A program made the translations under genes and the position numbers. The notes below the pieces were generated by a model. It made no database searches. It saw only the letters and a list, made by a program, of their open reading frames with translations, and was not told where the DNA came from. A stretch of 43,968 nt of DNA from positions 1-43,968 of the forward strand of contig JAFZIA010000035.1 in NCBI GenBank assembly GCA_017554605.1, read 5' to 3'. The stretch's first letter is position 1. Each line of letters begins with the position of its first letter. Of the stretch, positions 33,539 through 41,901 are shown in pieces. The DNA comes from Bacteroidaceae bacterium. GTDB taxonomy: Bacteria > Bacteroidota > Bacteroidia > Bacteroidales > Bacteroidaceae.

Positions 33539-33954
33539 GCGACCAGGCAAGAATAGACAAATGGCTGTGGGCCGTGCGCATATACAAGACACGCAGCATT
33601 GCCGCCGAAGCGTGCAAGAAAGGGCACATCTCCATTGGCGAGCGCACAGTGAAGCCATCGCACACAGTGCGCGTGGGCGACATTGTAAACGTAAAGAAAA
33701 GCCCCGTCACATACTCTTTCAGAGTACTCAAAGCTGCCGAGAACCGCGTCGGCGCCAAGCTCGTGCCCGAACTGATGGAGAATGTAACATCGCAGGAGCA
33801 GTACGAGATTCTCGAAATGAGCAAGATAAGCGGTTTTGTCGACCGTATGCGCGGCACGGGACGTCCCACCAAGAAGGAGCGTCGCGAGATTGACACTTTC
33901 ATCGAGAGCGGATACGACAGCGATTTTGACGAATTCGACTTTGACGAGCTGTAG
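33535..33954 (+). CDS. S4-domain RNA-binding protein (Hsp15-like)
   Basis: 139 residues. The S4 domain occupies about 4-65 ([47 protein letters not shown]), the Hsp15/HslR pattern; Hsp15 binds stalled 50S subunits carrying nascent chains. A C-terminal part rich in charged residues ([18 protein letters not shown]) ends in an acidic [10 protein letters not shown] tail. It overlaps pth by 4 bases; both act on stalled or aborted translation products, so co-expression makes sense. Gene symbol withheld because the specific orthology is not shown. Confidence 0.9.
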   Translation: MSDQARIDKWLWAVRIYKTRSIAAEACKKGHISIGERTVKPSHTVRVGDIVNVKKSPVTYSFRVLKAAENRVGAKLVPELMENVTSQEQYEILEMSKISGFVDRMRGTGRPTKKERREIDTFIESGYDSDFDEFDFDEL

Positions 33955-34020
33955 ACCCACACAGCATCGCCTTACACAATAAGGGTATGACTAAAATTTC
34001 AGTCAAACCCCAACAATATG

Positions 34021-34051
34021 AGGGTGGTCCATTTTACATTTGGACCACCCT
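34021..34051. terminator. convergent terminator after the S4 gene
   Basis: A perfect 11-bp inverted repeat (AGGGTGGTCCA, 34021-34031, with 34041-34051) between the plus-strand S4 gene and the minus-strand M56 gene. T-runs are weak on both sides. Confidence 0.65.
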
Positions 34052-34084
34052 CTACTATTTCACAGCAGATACGTTACATTTCCT

Positions 34085-36247
34085 CTACTGTAAACGATAC
34101 ATAACCGGCAAAGTAAAGTACACGTTCACATTCTCGCCACCCTGCTTTCCGGGAATCCACGCGGGCATAGCCTTTACAACGCGCATAGCCTCGGCGTCCA
34201 GGAGGTCGTTACCCGCGGATTTTACAACCTCAACGTCGCGTATAGCACCGTCCTTTGCAACAACAAAACGCACGTATGCCCTGCCCTGAATATTATTCTT
34301 GCGGCACTCATCGGGGTACTTCATATTATCGCGCATAAAAGCCATCAGCGCATTCATTCCACCGGGGAACTCGGGCTGCACCTCAACCACCTGATAGGCG
34401 TGCTCCTTGCTCTCATCGGCGTATGACACGGCTGAAACCTCGGGGAGCGAATTGTCGGAATCGGCCGCTACGTTCATCGAGGGTGAAGCGGGCACATTCT
34501 CGCCCTGCAGACGGAATATGACAGGCAACGTAAAGCGCACGTTCACTTCCTTGCCACACTGCTTGCCGGGAACCCAGGCAGGCATAGCTTTCACAACACG
34601 TACAGCCTCGGCATCCAAAAGGTCATCGCCCGACGTCTTTACAACGTCAACATCGCCAATAGAGCCGTTCTTTTTAATGACAAAGCCAACAAATACTTTT
34701 CCCTGAGAATTCCTCTGGCGCGACTCAGCGGGATATTTGATGTTTCTCATCAAATAACGCATAAGCTCGGCTGTTCCGCCGGGAAATACAGGAGGTTGCT
34801 CCACAACCTGATACACGCGCTCGCCGTTCTCCTGATTTTCTTTGAAGTTTACATCCAATGTTACAGGAAAATCTATCGGCAAGCCATCTTTCTGCGCAGG
34901 TTTCCACTTTGGCATTGTCGCGTAGAGTCTATCAGCAGCAGCAGAGAGTTTATCAATGAATCTGCCGCTCAACTGCTCTGCATTACCAACATTTTCACCG
35001 TTGCGCAAACCAACATTAAACATCGAAGCGGGATTCTTTTGTCGAATAGTACCATCCTTTTTAACCTCAAAGTAGAGCGTCAACGAATACCACATACCTG
35101 CATTTTCAATCTCTTCGTCCAAAGAACCCATAGCATCTTTTACCCACTGCTCGCAATTTTCACACAACGGTGGAGCATCGGGAATAACAGAACCCTCACA
35201 ATCGGCGTTCAACACTATTTCGCGCGAATTGGCAAAAGTTGTTTCGTTGTTTACAACTTTTTCACTACCTTTGTCACCAGTCGCATCTTGAGGCGACGAG
35301 AAGGTACAGGCGGCAACAACCGCCAACGGCAATATGTACAAAGCCTTTGCACATTGCCACAAACTTGATTTTTCTTTACACATCATAGTGATACGTTTTT
35401 TGGTTAAACTGTGATTAAAGCTGTTGGCAATTGAGTAGAGCCTTGCGCCAACGGCTTTTTTTATAATAAGTAGCTGATAGCTCTTAGCATCGACGCCGGC
35501 AGCCAACACCGCGCTATCCGCTTCATATTCGTGAATATCTTTCAGCAACCCCTTCATAATCCAAGCCATAGGGTTGAACCACTGAAGAACAATTACAATA
35601 TCGGCAAAGAGAATATCGAACGAGTGCCCACGCTGCACGTGCGCAGCCTCGTGCAGGAGTATTTCGTTTCCGCACTCTGCAAGGTCGGCACGCGAGATTG
35701 ACACCCACACGAACCAACTGAATGGTTTATATTGCCTGTCGTGCACAACAAGCCTTACGCTCTTATCCTTTATATTATATAAGGCAGCCTCTTCACGTTT
35801 GCCGCAACGCAATATTCCCAGAACCCGTGCATACATATACAGCAAACGCACAGCAAGCAGCAACGCAACAAAAACATATACTGCAAGCACCCAATGCAGG
35901 GCATCGAGCGAGGTCACCCGTTGCCACAGCGAGGGAGCAGTAACAGCATCACCGCCCGTAACAACCTGTGCCACAAAAGGCTCACCCCGGTCAAACACAA
36001 CAGCGGGAGCAAGCACCGGCTCATCGGCACCCTTTACCACCTGCTCAATGATGGAGGAGAAACGCGCCATTGGCGATGCAAGCGAGAAGCGAAGAGCCGG
36101 AACTGCGAGCGACAGCACTGCGAGCGTCAGCAACAGCAGGCGGTTGAGCCTATGAAAAGTCTCGCCCCTCATAAGCAGCATAAACAACGCCACACCTGCC
36201 GAGAGCAACAGCGACGATTTTATAAGATATATTACAAACTCGTACAT
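34085..36247 (-). CDS. M56 (BlaR1/MecR1-type) membrane metallopeptidase with two TonB-like domains
   Basis: 720 residues. Membrane helices at about 5-25, 35-52 and 117-135, and probably one near 300, surround a cytoplasmic zinc peptidase domain with HEAAH (199-203) and the third-ligand region HEYEADSAVLA (239-249). The C-terminal half is periplasmic. It has two copies of a TonB C-terminal-like domain (each starting YQVVE-PxFPGG, running through NIKYPAE or NMKYPDE, and ending in a KAMPAW-PGK strand), roughly 500-595 and 625-720. In BlaR1 systems the sensor activates the protease, which inactivates the BlaI repressor. Here the TonB-like repeats replace the beta-lactam sensor, a common Bacteroidota design of unknown signal. 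58 bases downstream of the repressor gene. Confidence 0.9.
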   Translation of the reverse strand: MYEFVIYLIKSSLLLSAGVALFMLLMRGETFHRLNRLLLLTLAVLSLAVPALRFSLASPMARFSSIIEQVVKGADEPVLAPAVVFDRGEPFVAQVVTGGDAVTAPSLWQRVTSLDALHWVLAVYVFVALLLAVRLLYMYARVLGILRCGKREEAALYNIKDKSVRLVVHDRQYKPFSWFVWVSISRADLAECGNEILLHEAAHVQRGHSFDILFADIVIVLQWFNPMAWIMKGLLKDIHEYEADSAVLAAGVDAKSYQLLIIKKAVGARLYSIANSFNHSLTKKRITMMCKEKSSLWQCAKALYILPLAVVAACTFSSPQDATGDKGSEKVVNNETTFANSREIVLNADCEGSVIPDAPPLCENCEQWVKDAMGSLDEEIENAGMWYSLTLYFEVKKDGTIRQKNPASMFNVGLRNGENVGNAEQLSGRFIDKLSAAADRLYATMPKWKPAQKDGLPIDFPVTLDVNFKENQENGERVYQVVEQPPVFPGGTAELMRYLMRNIKYPAESRQRNSQGKVFVGFVIKKNGSIGDVDVVKTSGDDLLDAEAVRVVKAMPAWVPGKQCGKEVNVRFTLPVIFRLQGENVPASPSMNVAADSDNSLPEVSAVSYADESKEHAYQVVEVQPEFPGGMNALMAFMRDNMKYPDECRKNNIQGRAYVRFVVAKDGAIRDVEVVKSAGNDLLDAEAMRVVKAMPAWIPGKQGGENVNVYFTLPVMYRLQ

Positions 36248-36305
36248 AGAATATCTATTTTACCAATTAACCACATCAGCCAAACTCACTGCAAAAAGCA
36301 GCAGA

Positions 36306-36662
36306 TTACTGCCTCTGCACCCTTTCAATAAGTTCCTTGAGCTCCTCTATCGATATTTGCTCCTCCTCGACAAGCGACGACACAACATTGAGATAGGAGT
36401 TATTGAAGTACTTTCCTACTACATTCTTTATAGAATGTTTTCCATACTCCTCCTCGCTTATCTGTGCAAAGTATTGGTAGGTAGGTCCGAACGACTTGTG
36501 CCCGATCAAACCCTTCTCCTCCAATCCGCGCACAATTGTCGACACTGTATTGAAGTGCGGCTTAGGCTCATCGAAAAATGCAAGCATCTCCTTTACAAAA
36601 AGCGGTCCGTTGGCCCACAGGATATTCATTATCTCCTCTTCGCGTTTGGTAAGTCCTTTCAT
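36306..36662 (-). CDS. BlaI/MecI/CopY family transcriptional repressor
   Basis: 118 residues, normal for BlaI. The winged helix lies at about 4-75 (LTKREEEIMNILWANGPLFVKEML, then PHFNTVSTIVRGLEEKGLIGHK) and the C-terminal dimerisation helices contain the usual protease-sensitive region. It should bind operators upstream of its own gene and be cleaved or released when the M56 partner is activated. Co-transcribed with that partner. Upstream, 36758-36819 carries repeated TTTAGTT motifs suited to be the operator. Confidence 0.93.
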   Translation of the reverse strand: MKGLTKREEEIMNILWANGPLFVKEMLAFFDEPKPHFNTVSTIVRGLEEKGLIGHKSFGPTYQYFAQISEEEYGKHSIKNVVGKYFNNSYLNVVSSLVEEEQISIEELKELIERVQRQ

Positions 36663-36757
36663 AATTACTTATTTTTATATCACCTTAATTCATATAACCT
36701 GGCAGAACGCAAAGGCAATCCGTTGCCTATTGTTCACAGCGCAAATAAACTATATTT

Positions 36758-36819
36758 TTTAGTTACACACAAATTTTATTTAGTTTTTCTTCTTTATCCA
36801 ACTAAAAAATTTAGTTACA
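36758..36819 (-). promoter_or_regulatory. putative BlaI-type operator region
   Basis: TTTAGTT occurs at 36758-36764, 36779-36785 and 36810-36816; TTTAGTTACA is repeated in full at 36758 and 36810. AACTAAA (36800-36806) makes a perfect 7-bp palindrome with the last copy. The region lies about 100-160 bases upstream of the repressor start. The rest of 36663-37004 holds the tRNA promoter. Confidence 0.5.
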
Positions 36820-36944
36820 AGAAAAACGGGCGCGCATTTTCAATATTTTTCTGTCATTATAGATAAATTTCACACACCACCCGCCCAACAGAACTTTTAT
36901 TTTATAAAAATTTACTGTCCGAGTGCAATTTTATTGCCCAAAAA

Positions 36945-36975
36945 TTTGCCAGTTCAAAATAAAGCAGTACCTTTG
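36945..36975 (+). promoter_or_regulatory. promoter of tRNA-Lys
   Basis: TTTG (36945-36948), exactly 19 bases, then TACCTTTG (36968-36975): a full match to the Bacteroidota primary sigma consensus. Transcription should start near 36982, about 23 bases before the mature tRNA. Confidence 0.8.
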
Positions 36976-37004
36976 CAACGCAATTCAGCGAAAGCAACAC
37001 AGAT

Positions 37005-37077
37005 GCGCTGTTAGCTCAGTTGGTAGAGCAATTGACTCTTAATCAATGGGTCCAGGGTTCGAGTCCCTGACGGCGTA
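37005..37077 (+). tRNA. tRNA-Lys (anticodon CUU)
   Basis: Cloverleaf: acceptor GCGCTGT (37005-37011) with ACGGCGT (37070-37076), two G-U pairs; D arm GCTCAGTTGGTAGAGC; anticodon arm TTGA-CTCTTAA-TCAA with anticodon CTT at positions 34-36; T arm CAGGGTTCGAGTCCCTG. Discriminator base is A (37077) and CCA is not encoded. A consensus promoter precedes it and a hairpin terminator follows 3 bases later, so it is a single-gene unit. Confidence 0.95.
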
Positions 37078-37080
37078 CAC

Positions 37081-37112
37081 AAGGAGACATCTTTAAGGTG
37101 TCTCCTTATTTT
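37081..37112 (+). terminator. tRNA-Lys terminator
   Basis: AAGGAGACA (37081-37089) pairs perfectly with TGTCTCCTT (37099-37107), followed by ATTTTTT. Confidence 0.9.
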
Positions 37113-37175
37113 TTATACAAAGATCCCCGTTCTTTCGATATAATTCATTTACTTTGTAAAAAAAAAGAAAAAGAT

Positions 37176-38312
37176 ATGGAAAAAGCAAAAGTATATTTTA
37201 CCGATTTTCGCACAAAAGCAAACGGCGACGGCCTGCCCACCAAACTCAAGAAACTGATAAAGAAAGCTGGCATAGCCAACCTCGACCTCGAAGGAAAGTT
37301 CGTGGCAATAAAGCTGCATTTTGGCGAGATGGGCAACATAAGCTACCTGCGCCCCAACTATGCACGTGCGGTAGTGGACGTTGTAAAGGAACTTGGCGGA
37401 AAGCCTTTCCTCACCGACTGCAACACAATGTACCCCGGCAGCCGCAAGAATGCGATAGAGCACCTCTACTGCGCCTGGGAAAATGGCTTTACCCCATTGA
37501 CCGTGGGCTGCCCCATCATAATAGGTGACGGACTGAAAGGCACCGACGACATTGAGGTCCCCGTCGTTGGCGGAGAATATGTGAAGAAGGCAAAGATTGG
37601 ACGCGCAATAATGGACGCAGATATTTTCATCAGCCTCACGCACTTCAAGGGACACGAGATGACAGGCTTCGGCGGAGCAATCAAGAACATAGGAATGGGC
37701 TGCGGCTCACGCGCCGGCAAGACCGAGCAGCACATAAGCGGACAACCCATTGTGGACGAGGAGCTGTGCCGGGGCTGCAAGAAATGTACGGCACAATGCG
37801 CCAACAACGGACTCATCTTCGACGAGGACAGACGCAAGATGCAAATAGACAAGGAACACTGCGTGGGCTGCGGACGCTGCCTTGGCGCCTGCAACTTCGA
37901 CGCGATAAACTTCGAGGATTTCCACGCGCCGCAACTGCTCAACCGCAAGATGGCCGAATACACAAAGGCCGTCATCGACGGACGCCCCCACTTCCACATC
38001 TCGCTGGTAGTAGACGTATCGCCCAACTGCGACTGCCACTGCGAGAACGACGCACCAATACTGCCCAACATAGGAATGTTCGTATCGGCCGACCCTCTGG
38101 CACTCGACCAGGCCTGCGTCGACGCCTGCCTTGCCGCCACACCTATGCCCGGCAGCCAGTTGCACGACCATATTCACGCACCCGGGTTCTGCGACAAGCA
38201 CGACCACTTCAGAAACTCCACCCCCGAGTCGGAGTGGCAATCGTGCCTTGAGCACGCCGAAAAGATAGGAGTAGGCACACGCAATTACGAGCTTATAAAA
38301 CAGGAGAAATGA
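37176..38312 (+). CDS. DUF362 protein with two [4Fe-4S] ferredoxin motifs
   Basis: 378 residues from ATG 37176; an upstream extension of the frame runs through the tRNA terminator and is not credible. The DUF362 domain occupies about 1-180 (KFVAIKLHFGEMGNISYLRPNYARAVVD; LTDCNTMYPGSRKNA; FISLTHFKGHEMTGFGGAIKNIGMG). Two CxxCxxCxxxC clusters follow: Cys198, 201, 204, 208 and Cys229, 232, 235, 239, each binding a cubane. The C-terminal part has extra Cys/His (NCDCHCENDAP). A cytosolic electron-transfer or maturation protein of unknown partner. It overlaps the LicD gene by 4 bases (ATGA). Confidence 0.92.
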   Translation: MEKAKVYFTDFRTKANGDGLPTKLKKLIKKAGIANLDLEGKFVAIKLHFGEMGNISYLRPNYARAVVDVVKELGGKPFLTDCNTMYPGSRKNAIEHLYCAWENGFTPLTVGCPIIIGDGLKGTDDIEVPVVGGEYVKKAKIGRAIMDADIFISLTHFKGHEMTGFGGAIKNIGMGCGSRAGKTEQHISGQPIVDEELCRGCKKCTAQCANNGLIFDEDRRKMQIDKEHCVGCGRCLGACNFDAINFEDFHAPQLLNRKMAEYTKAVIDGRPHFHISLVVDVSPNCDCHCENDAPILPNIGMFVSADPLALDQACVDACLAATPMPGSQLHDHIHAPGFCDKHDHFRNSTPESEWQSCLEHAEKIGVGTRNYELIKQEK

Positions 38313-39097
38313 GAGAGATAGGCACAGAAGAACTGAAGAGGATACAAATTGAGATACTCGACGACGTCGCAGCCTTTTGCCAACATCACAACCTGCGCTA
38401 CTACCTTGCCTACGGCACACTGCTCGGCGCTATACGCCACAAAGGATATATCCCGTGGGACGACGACATCGACATACATATGCCCCGCCCCGACTACGAG
38501 AAATTCCTGGAGCTGTACAACAGCGGGAGCAGTGCCAACCGCGCAGTATCGCACGAGCTCGACAACAAATACCGCGCAGCATTCGCAAAGGTCTACCGCA
38601 AAGGGACACTTGTGAAGGAGTTCCACTTTAAGCAGGACGTATTTGGAGTGTATATAGATATTTTTCCCCTCGACGGATACAAAGACGAGAAGCAGGCACA
38701 CCAGTGCGGAGAGATACGCCGGTATATGCACGTGAAGAACTCAATCTTCACAAGCAGTATGACAGCAATGCGCAAGATGCGCCTTACACTCACAAAGGCC
38801 ATACTGCTGCCCGTGACACTGCGCAGCCTGCAGAAGAGGATAAAGCGCATAGCCACACAATGCAGCTACGACAGCAGTGAACGCGTGTACAGCAGCTACT
38901 CGCGCCTGGCAGCACGAGAGACGTTCCCGCGCTCCATATTCGACAGCTACAAGATGGTTGCATTCGAGGGAAAGGAGTACCGCGCACCAATGGACTGCGA
39001 CTGCTACCTGCGCGCATTGTACGGGAATTATATGACCCTGCCCCCAAAAGAGAAACAGCAGTCGACACACAACTCGCAGGCATACTACACCGATTAA
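38309..39097 (+). CDS. LicD family phosphotransferase
   Basis: 262 residues. LicD proteins move phosphocholine, phosphoethanolamine or similar groups from CDP carriers to cell-surface glycans; they belong to the nucleotidyltransferase superfamily. The core motif AYGTLLGAIRHKGYIPWDDDIDI lies at 34-56, with the metal-binding Asp set DDDID (51-55), followed by MPRPDYEKFLELY. KVYRKGTLVKE and VYIDIFPLDGYKD are also family features, and the C-terminus DCYLRALYGNYMTLPPKEKQ is typical. Translationally coupled to the DUF362 gene. The donor could come from the nucleotidyltransferase fusion at 40078, one gene away (inference). Confidence 0.92.
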   Translation: MREIGTEELKRIQIEILDDVAAFCQHHNLRYYLAYGTLLGAIRHKGYIPWDDDIDIHMPRPDYEKFLELYNSGSSANRAVSHELDNKYRAAFAKVYRKGTLVKEFHFKQDVFGVYIDIFPLDGYKDEKQAHQCGEIRRYMHVKNSIFTSSMTAMRKMRLTLTKAILLPVTLRSLQKRIKRIATQCSYDSSERVYSSYSRLAARETFPRSIFDSYKMVAFEGKEYRAPMDCDCYLRALYGNYMTLPPKEKQQSTHNSQAYYTD

Positions 39098-39172
39098 TGG
39101 AGATAATAGCAAAATGAGAGCCGCGCGACACGCAACAACTGCAATATCAGCAAACAAAAAGAGCCGCAACAC

Positions 39173-39203
39173 TTGCGTATTACAACAAAAAGCATTACCT
39201 TTG
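39173..39203 (+). promoter_or_regulatory. promoter of rpsP
   Basis: TACCTTTG (39196-39203) matches TAnnTTTG; TTGC (39173-39176) stands 19 bases upstream, the same -33 variant as at the bL25 promoter. Confidence 0.65.
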
Positions 39204-39262
39204 CGCCGCCGATACGGGATATCGGCTAACTCAAATCATTAACCAATTAATACAAATTAAAA

Positions 39263-39808
39263 ATGGCAACAAAAATCAGATTGCAGAGAAGAGGTCGTAA
39301 GAGCTACGCATTCTACTCTATTGTGGTTGCAGATTCGAGAGCTCCACGTGATGGAAAGTTCGTTGAGAAAATCGGTACTTACAACCCCAACACCGACCCC
39401 GCATCAGTTGAGCTCAACTTTGAGCGCGCACTCTACTGGGTTAACAACGGTGCTATCCCTACCGACACAACACGCAACATTCTCTCTCGCGAGGGTATCT
39501 ATCTTATGAAGCACCTCCAGGGTGGCGTTAAGAAGGGTGCATTCGACGAGGCTACAGCACAGGCTAAATTCGAGGCTTGGAAGGCAGAGAAGGCAAACGC
39601 ACTCAACGGTATCAAGAGCAAGAACGAGCAGGCTAAGCGTGACGACAAGAAGGCTCGTCTTGAGGCCGAGAAGGAGGTTAACGCAGCAATAGCCAAGAAA
39701 GTAGCCGACAAGAAGGCTGCCGAGGCTCTTGCAAAGGCTGAGGCAGAGGCTGCTGCAGCAGCAGAAGGCGCAGAGGCTACCGTAGAGGAGACTGCCGCTG
39801 AGGCTTAA
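39263..39808 (+). CDS. rpsP: ribosomal protein bS16, with Bacteroidota C-terminal extension
   Basis: Small-subunit assembly protein. The S16 domain covers about 1-90 ([39 protein letters not shown]...[22 protein letters not shown]). The total length of 181 is twice that of E. coli S16 because of a Lys/Ala/Glu-rich helical tail, which is normal in Bacteroidota. Codon bias marks high expression. It has its own promoter and terminators, so it is insulated from LicD upstream and from the fusion gene downstream. Confidence 0.96.
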   Translation: MATKIRLQRRGRKSYAFYSIVVADSRAPRDGKFVEKIGTYNPNTDPASVELNFERALYWVNNGAIPTDTTRNILSREGIYLMKHLQGGVKKGAFDEATAQAKFEAWKAEKANALNGIKSKNEQAKRDDKKARLEAEKEVNAAIAKKVADKKAAEALAKAEAEAAAAAEGAEATVEETAAEA

Positions 39809-39824
39809 ATAGAGCAACCTCAAT

Positions 39825-39892
39825 AACAAGGCTTGTTTTAGGTCCTGTTTGTTGTTTCATTTGTTGTTAACGACCTGGAACAAGTTCTTGTT
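39825..39892. repeat. long imperfect inverted repeat after rpsP
   Basis: Arms AACAAGGCTTGTTTTAGGTC (39825-39844) and GACCTGGAACAAGTTCTTGTT (39872-39892) are near-perfect complements around a T-rich loop of about 27 bases. It may be the rpsP terminator or a 3' processing structure. Confidence 0.5.
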
Positions 39893-39922
39893 TAGTGTAA
39901 TGGCAAACAGATTGCTCAAATT

Positions 39923-39968
39923 AAAGGACAGACAACTTCCCATAAAAAAGAAGTCAAGTCTGTCCTTT
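39923..39968 (+). terminator. rpsP terminator
   Basis: AAAGGACAGAC (39923-39933) pairs perfectly with GTCTGTCCTTT (39958-39968) and the T-run continues. An inner stem ACTTC/GAAGT extends the hairpin. Confidence 0.85.
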
Positions 39969-40077
39969 TTTTATTTACAGAATATTGGTACTTTTGCAAG
40001 GACCTTCACAGCACCCCCCGCACCGGCGGGCACCGTCACTGAAGGACGCTTACTAAAAGAATAAATTAAGGAACAAT

Positions 40078-41901
40078 ATGCAAGCAATAATATTGGCAGC
40101 AGGAATGGGCAAGCGCTTGGGCGAGTTCACAAAGGAGAACACCAAGTGTATGGTACAGGTGAACGGAGAATGCATAATAGACCGTCTGCTCACACAGCTC
40201 ACCACCCTGCCCCTTGAACGCGTTATAATAGTCGTAGGCTACAAGGGCGACAAACTGATAGAGCACATCGGCAACCGCTACAGCCACAAACTGAAGATTG
40301 AATACATAGAAAATCCAATCTACGACAAGACCAACAATATATATTCGCTTGCACTTGCCAAGGAAGCATTGCAGCAGGACGACACGCTGCTGCTGGAGTC
40401 GGACCTCATATTCGACGACAACATATTGCAGTTGCTCACTAACGACGCACGTCCCAACCTTGCACTCGTGGCAAAATACGAAAGCTGGATGGACGGCACA
40501 ATGGTGTGCATCGACAACGACAACAACATTGTGAATTTTGTCTCAAAGGCAGCCTTTCGCTACGACGACATAGACAAATACTACAAGACCGTAAACATTT
40601 ACAAATTCTCCAAGGAGTTCAGCCGCACAAAATATGTTCCCTTCCTCGACGCCTACACAAAGGCGATAGGCAACAACGAGTACTACGAGAATGTGCTGCG
40701 CGTAATAACCCTGCTCGACGGCAAGGAACTCAAGGCACTGCCCATTATAAACGAAAAATGGTACGAGATTGACGACAAGCAGGACCTTGACATTGCCGAG
40801 GCACTATTTGCCGAGGAGAAGGACATTCTGCGCAAATACTACGGCCGCTTCGGCGGATTCTGGCGCTTTCCCAAGATGCTCGACTACTGCTACCTTGTGA
40901 ACCCCTATTTTGCACAGTCCAAGATTATGGACGAGATGCAGGCTAATTTCCGCACGCTTGTAATGGAATATCCCTCGGGAATGAAAGTAAATACCCTGCT
41001 TGCAAGCAAATGCTGGGGCATAAAGGAAGAGCACATCGTTCCCGGCAACGGAGCAGCCGAGCTCATAAAGGCACTTATGGAGCTGCTGCCAGGCAAGCTG
41101 GGAATAACACGCCCCACATTCGAGGAATACCCCAACCGCCGCGACAAGGAGTCGCTCGTCACATTCGTCCCGCACGACAGCGACTACCGCTACACAGCCG
41201 ACGATATTATGGCATTCTTTGCCAAGAACCGTGCAGATAGCATTCTGCTCATAAACCCCGACAACCCCACCGGAAATTTCATTCCCGTAAAGGACATACT
41301 GAGGCTTGCCCGCTGGTGCCAGGAGCAGGACATACGGCTCATTGTGGACGAGAGTTTTGTCGATTTCTGCCAGGACTGGAAGAACAACACACTGCTGCAC
41401 GACAGCATTCTCGAGGAGTACCCGCAGATGATAGTCATAAAGTCCATAAGCAAGAGCTATGGAGTACCGGGCATACGTCTGGGCATACTCTGTTCGGCCG
41501 ACAAGGAGATTGTGATGAATATAAAGAAGAGTGTGAGTATATGGAACATAAACTCATTTGCCGAGTTCTTTATGCAGATATATACAAAATACGAGGCCGA
41601 CTACTCCGTTGCGTGCGACAAGTTCATTGAGACACGCGACATTTTCGAGGAGCGGTTGCGCAGAATACCGTTCCTGCGTGTAATGCCCTCACAGGCAAAC
41701 TTCTTCCTTGCCGAGGTACTGCCGCCCCTCACAGCCAACAGGCTCGTACTCACAATGCTCAAGAGATTCAACATATTGCTGCGCGACTGCACCGGCAAAG
41801 AAGGATTCGACGGCAAACAATATATGCGCATAGCAGTACGCGGACACAACGACAATATGAGACTCATAGATGCTCTTGAACAAATAGAGGCTGAACAATG
41901 A
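40078..41901 (+). CDS. nucleotidyltransferase fused to a class I/II PLP enzyme
   Basis: 607 residues, two enzymes in one chain. The N-terminal domain (about 1-240) is a sugar-nucleotidyltransferase of the LicC type: IILAAGMGKRLGEFTKENTK (4-23), LLLESDLIFDD (102-112), with the metal Asp in ESD, and VNIYKFS. The C-terminal domain (about 250-600) is a fold-type I PLP enzyme of the HisC/CobD group: PGNGAAELIKALM, NPDNPTGNFIP, VDESFVDF, SISKSYGVPGIRLG (catalytic Lys near 460) and the terminal Arg in MRIAVRGHND. CobD-like members can act as decarboxylases as well as transaminases. A product such as a CDP-activated amino-alcohol is inferred. Overlaps the next gene by 4 bases. Confidence 0.85.
   Translation: MQAIILAAGMGKRLGEFTKENTKCMVQVNGECIIDRLLTQLTTLPLERVIIVVGYKGDKLIEHIGNRYSHKLKIEYIENPIYDKTNNIYSLALAKEALQQDDTLLLESDLIFDDNILQLLTNDARPNLALVAKYESWMDGTMVCIDNDNNIVNFVSKAAFRYDDIDKYYKTVNIYKFSKEFSRTKYVPFLDAYTKAIGNNEYYENVLRVITLLDGKELKALPIINEKWYEIDDKQDLDIAEALFAEEKDILRKYYGRFGGFWRFPKMLDYCYLVNPYFAQSKIMDEMQANFRTLVMEYPSGMKVNTLLASKCWGIKEEHIVPGNGAAELIKALMELLPGKLGITRPTFEEYPNRRDKESLVTFVPHDSDYRYTADDIMAFFAKNRADSILLINPDNPTGNFIPVKDILRLARWCQEQDIRLIVDESFVDFCQDWKNNTLLHDSILEEYPQMIVIKSISKSYGVPGIRLGILCSADKEIVMNIKKSVSIWNINSFAEFFMQIYTKYEADYSVACDKFIETRDIFEERLRRIPFLRVMPSQANFFLAEVLPPLTANRLVLTMLKRFNILLRDCTGKEGFDGKQYMRIAVRGHNDNMRLIDALEQIEAEQ

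Noticed and set aside
37098-37175. N-terminal extension of the DUF362 gene
   Set aside because: It lies in the tRNA terminator and an A-rich leader; homologues begin near MEKAKVYF.
39849-40064. Plus-strand frame of 71 codons after rpsP
   Set aside because: It overlaps two hairpins including the rpsP terminator, and its sequence is of low complexity with no recognisable family.
40078-41901. Histidinol-phosphate aminotransferase (hisC) as the sole identity
   Set aside because: The fused nucleotidyltransferase and coupled opine dehydrogenase, and the absence of other his genes, argue against histidine synthesis.
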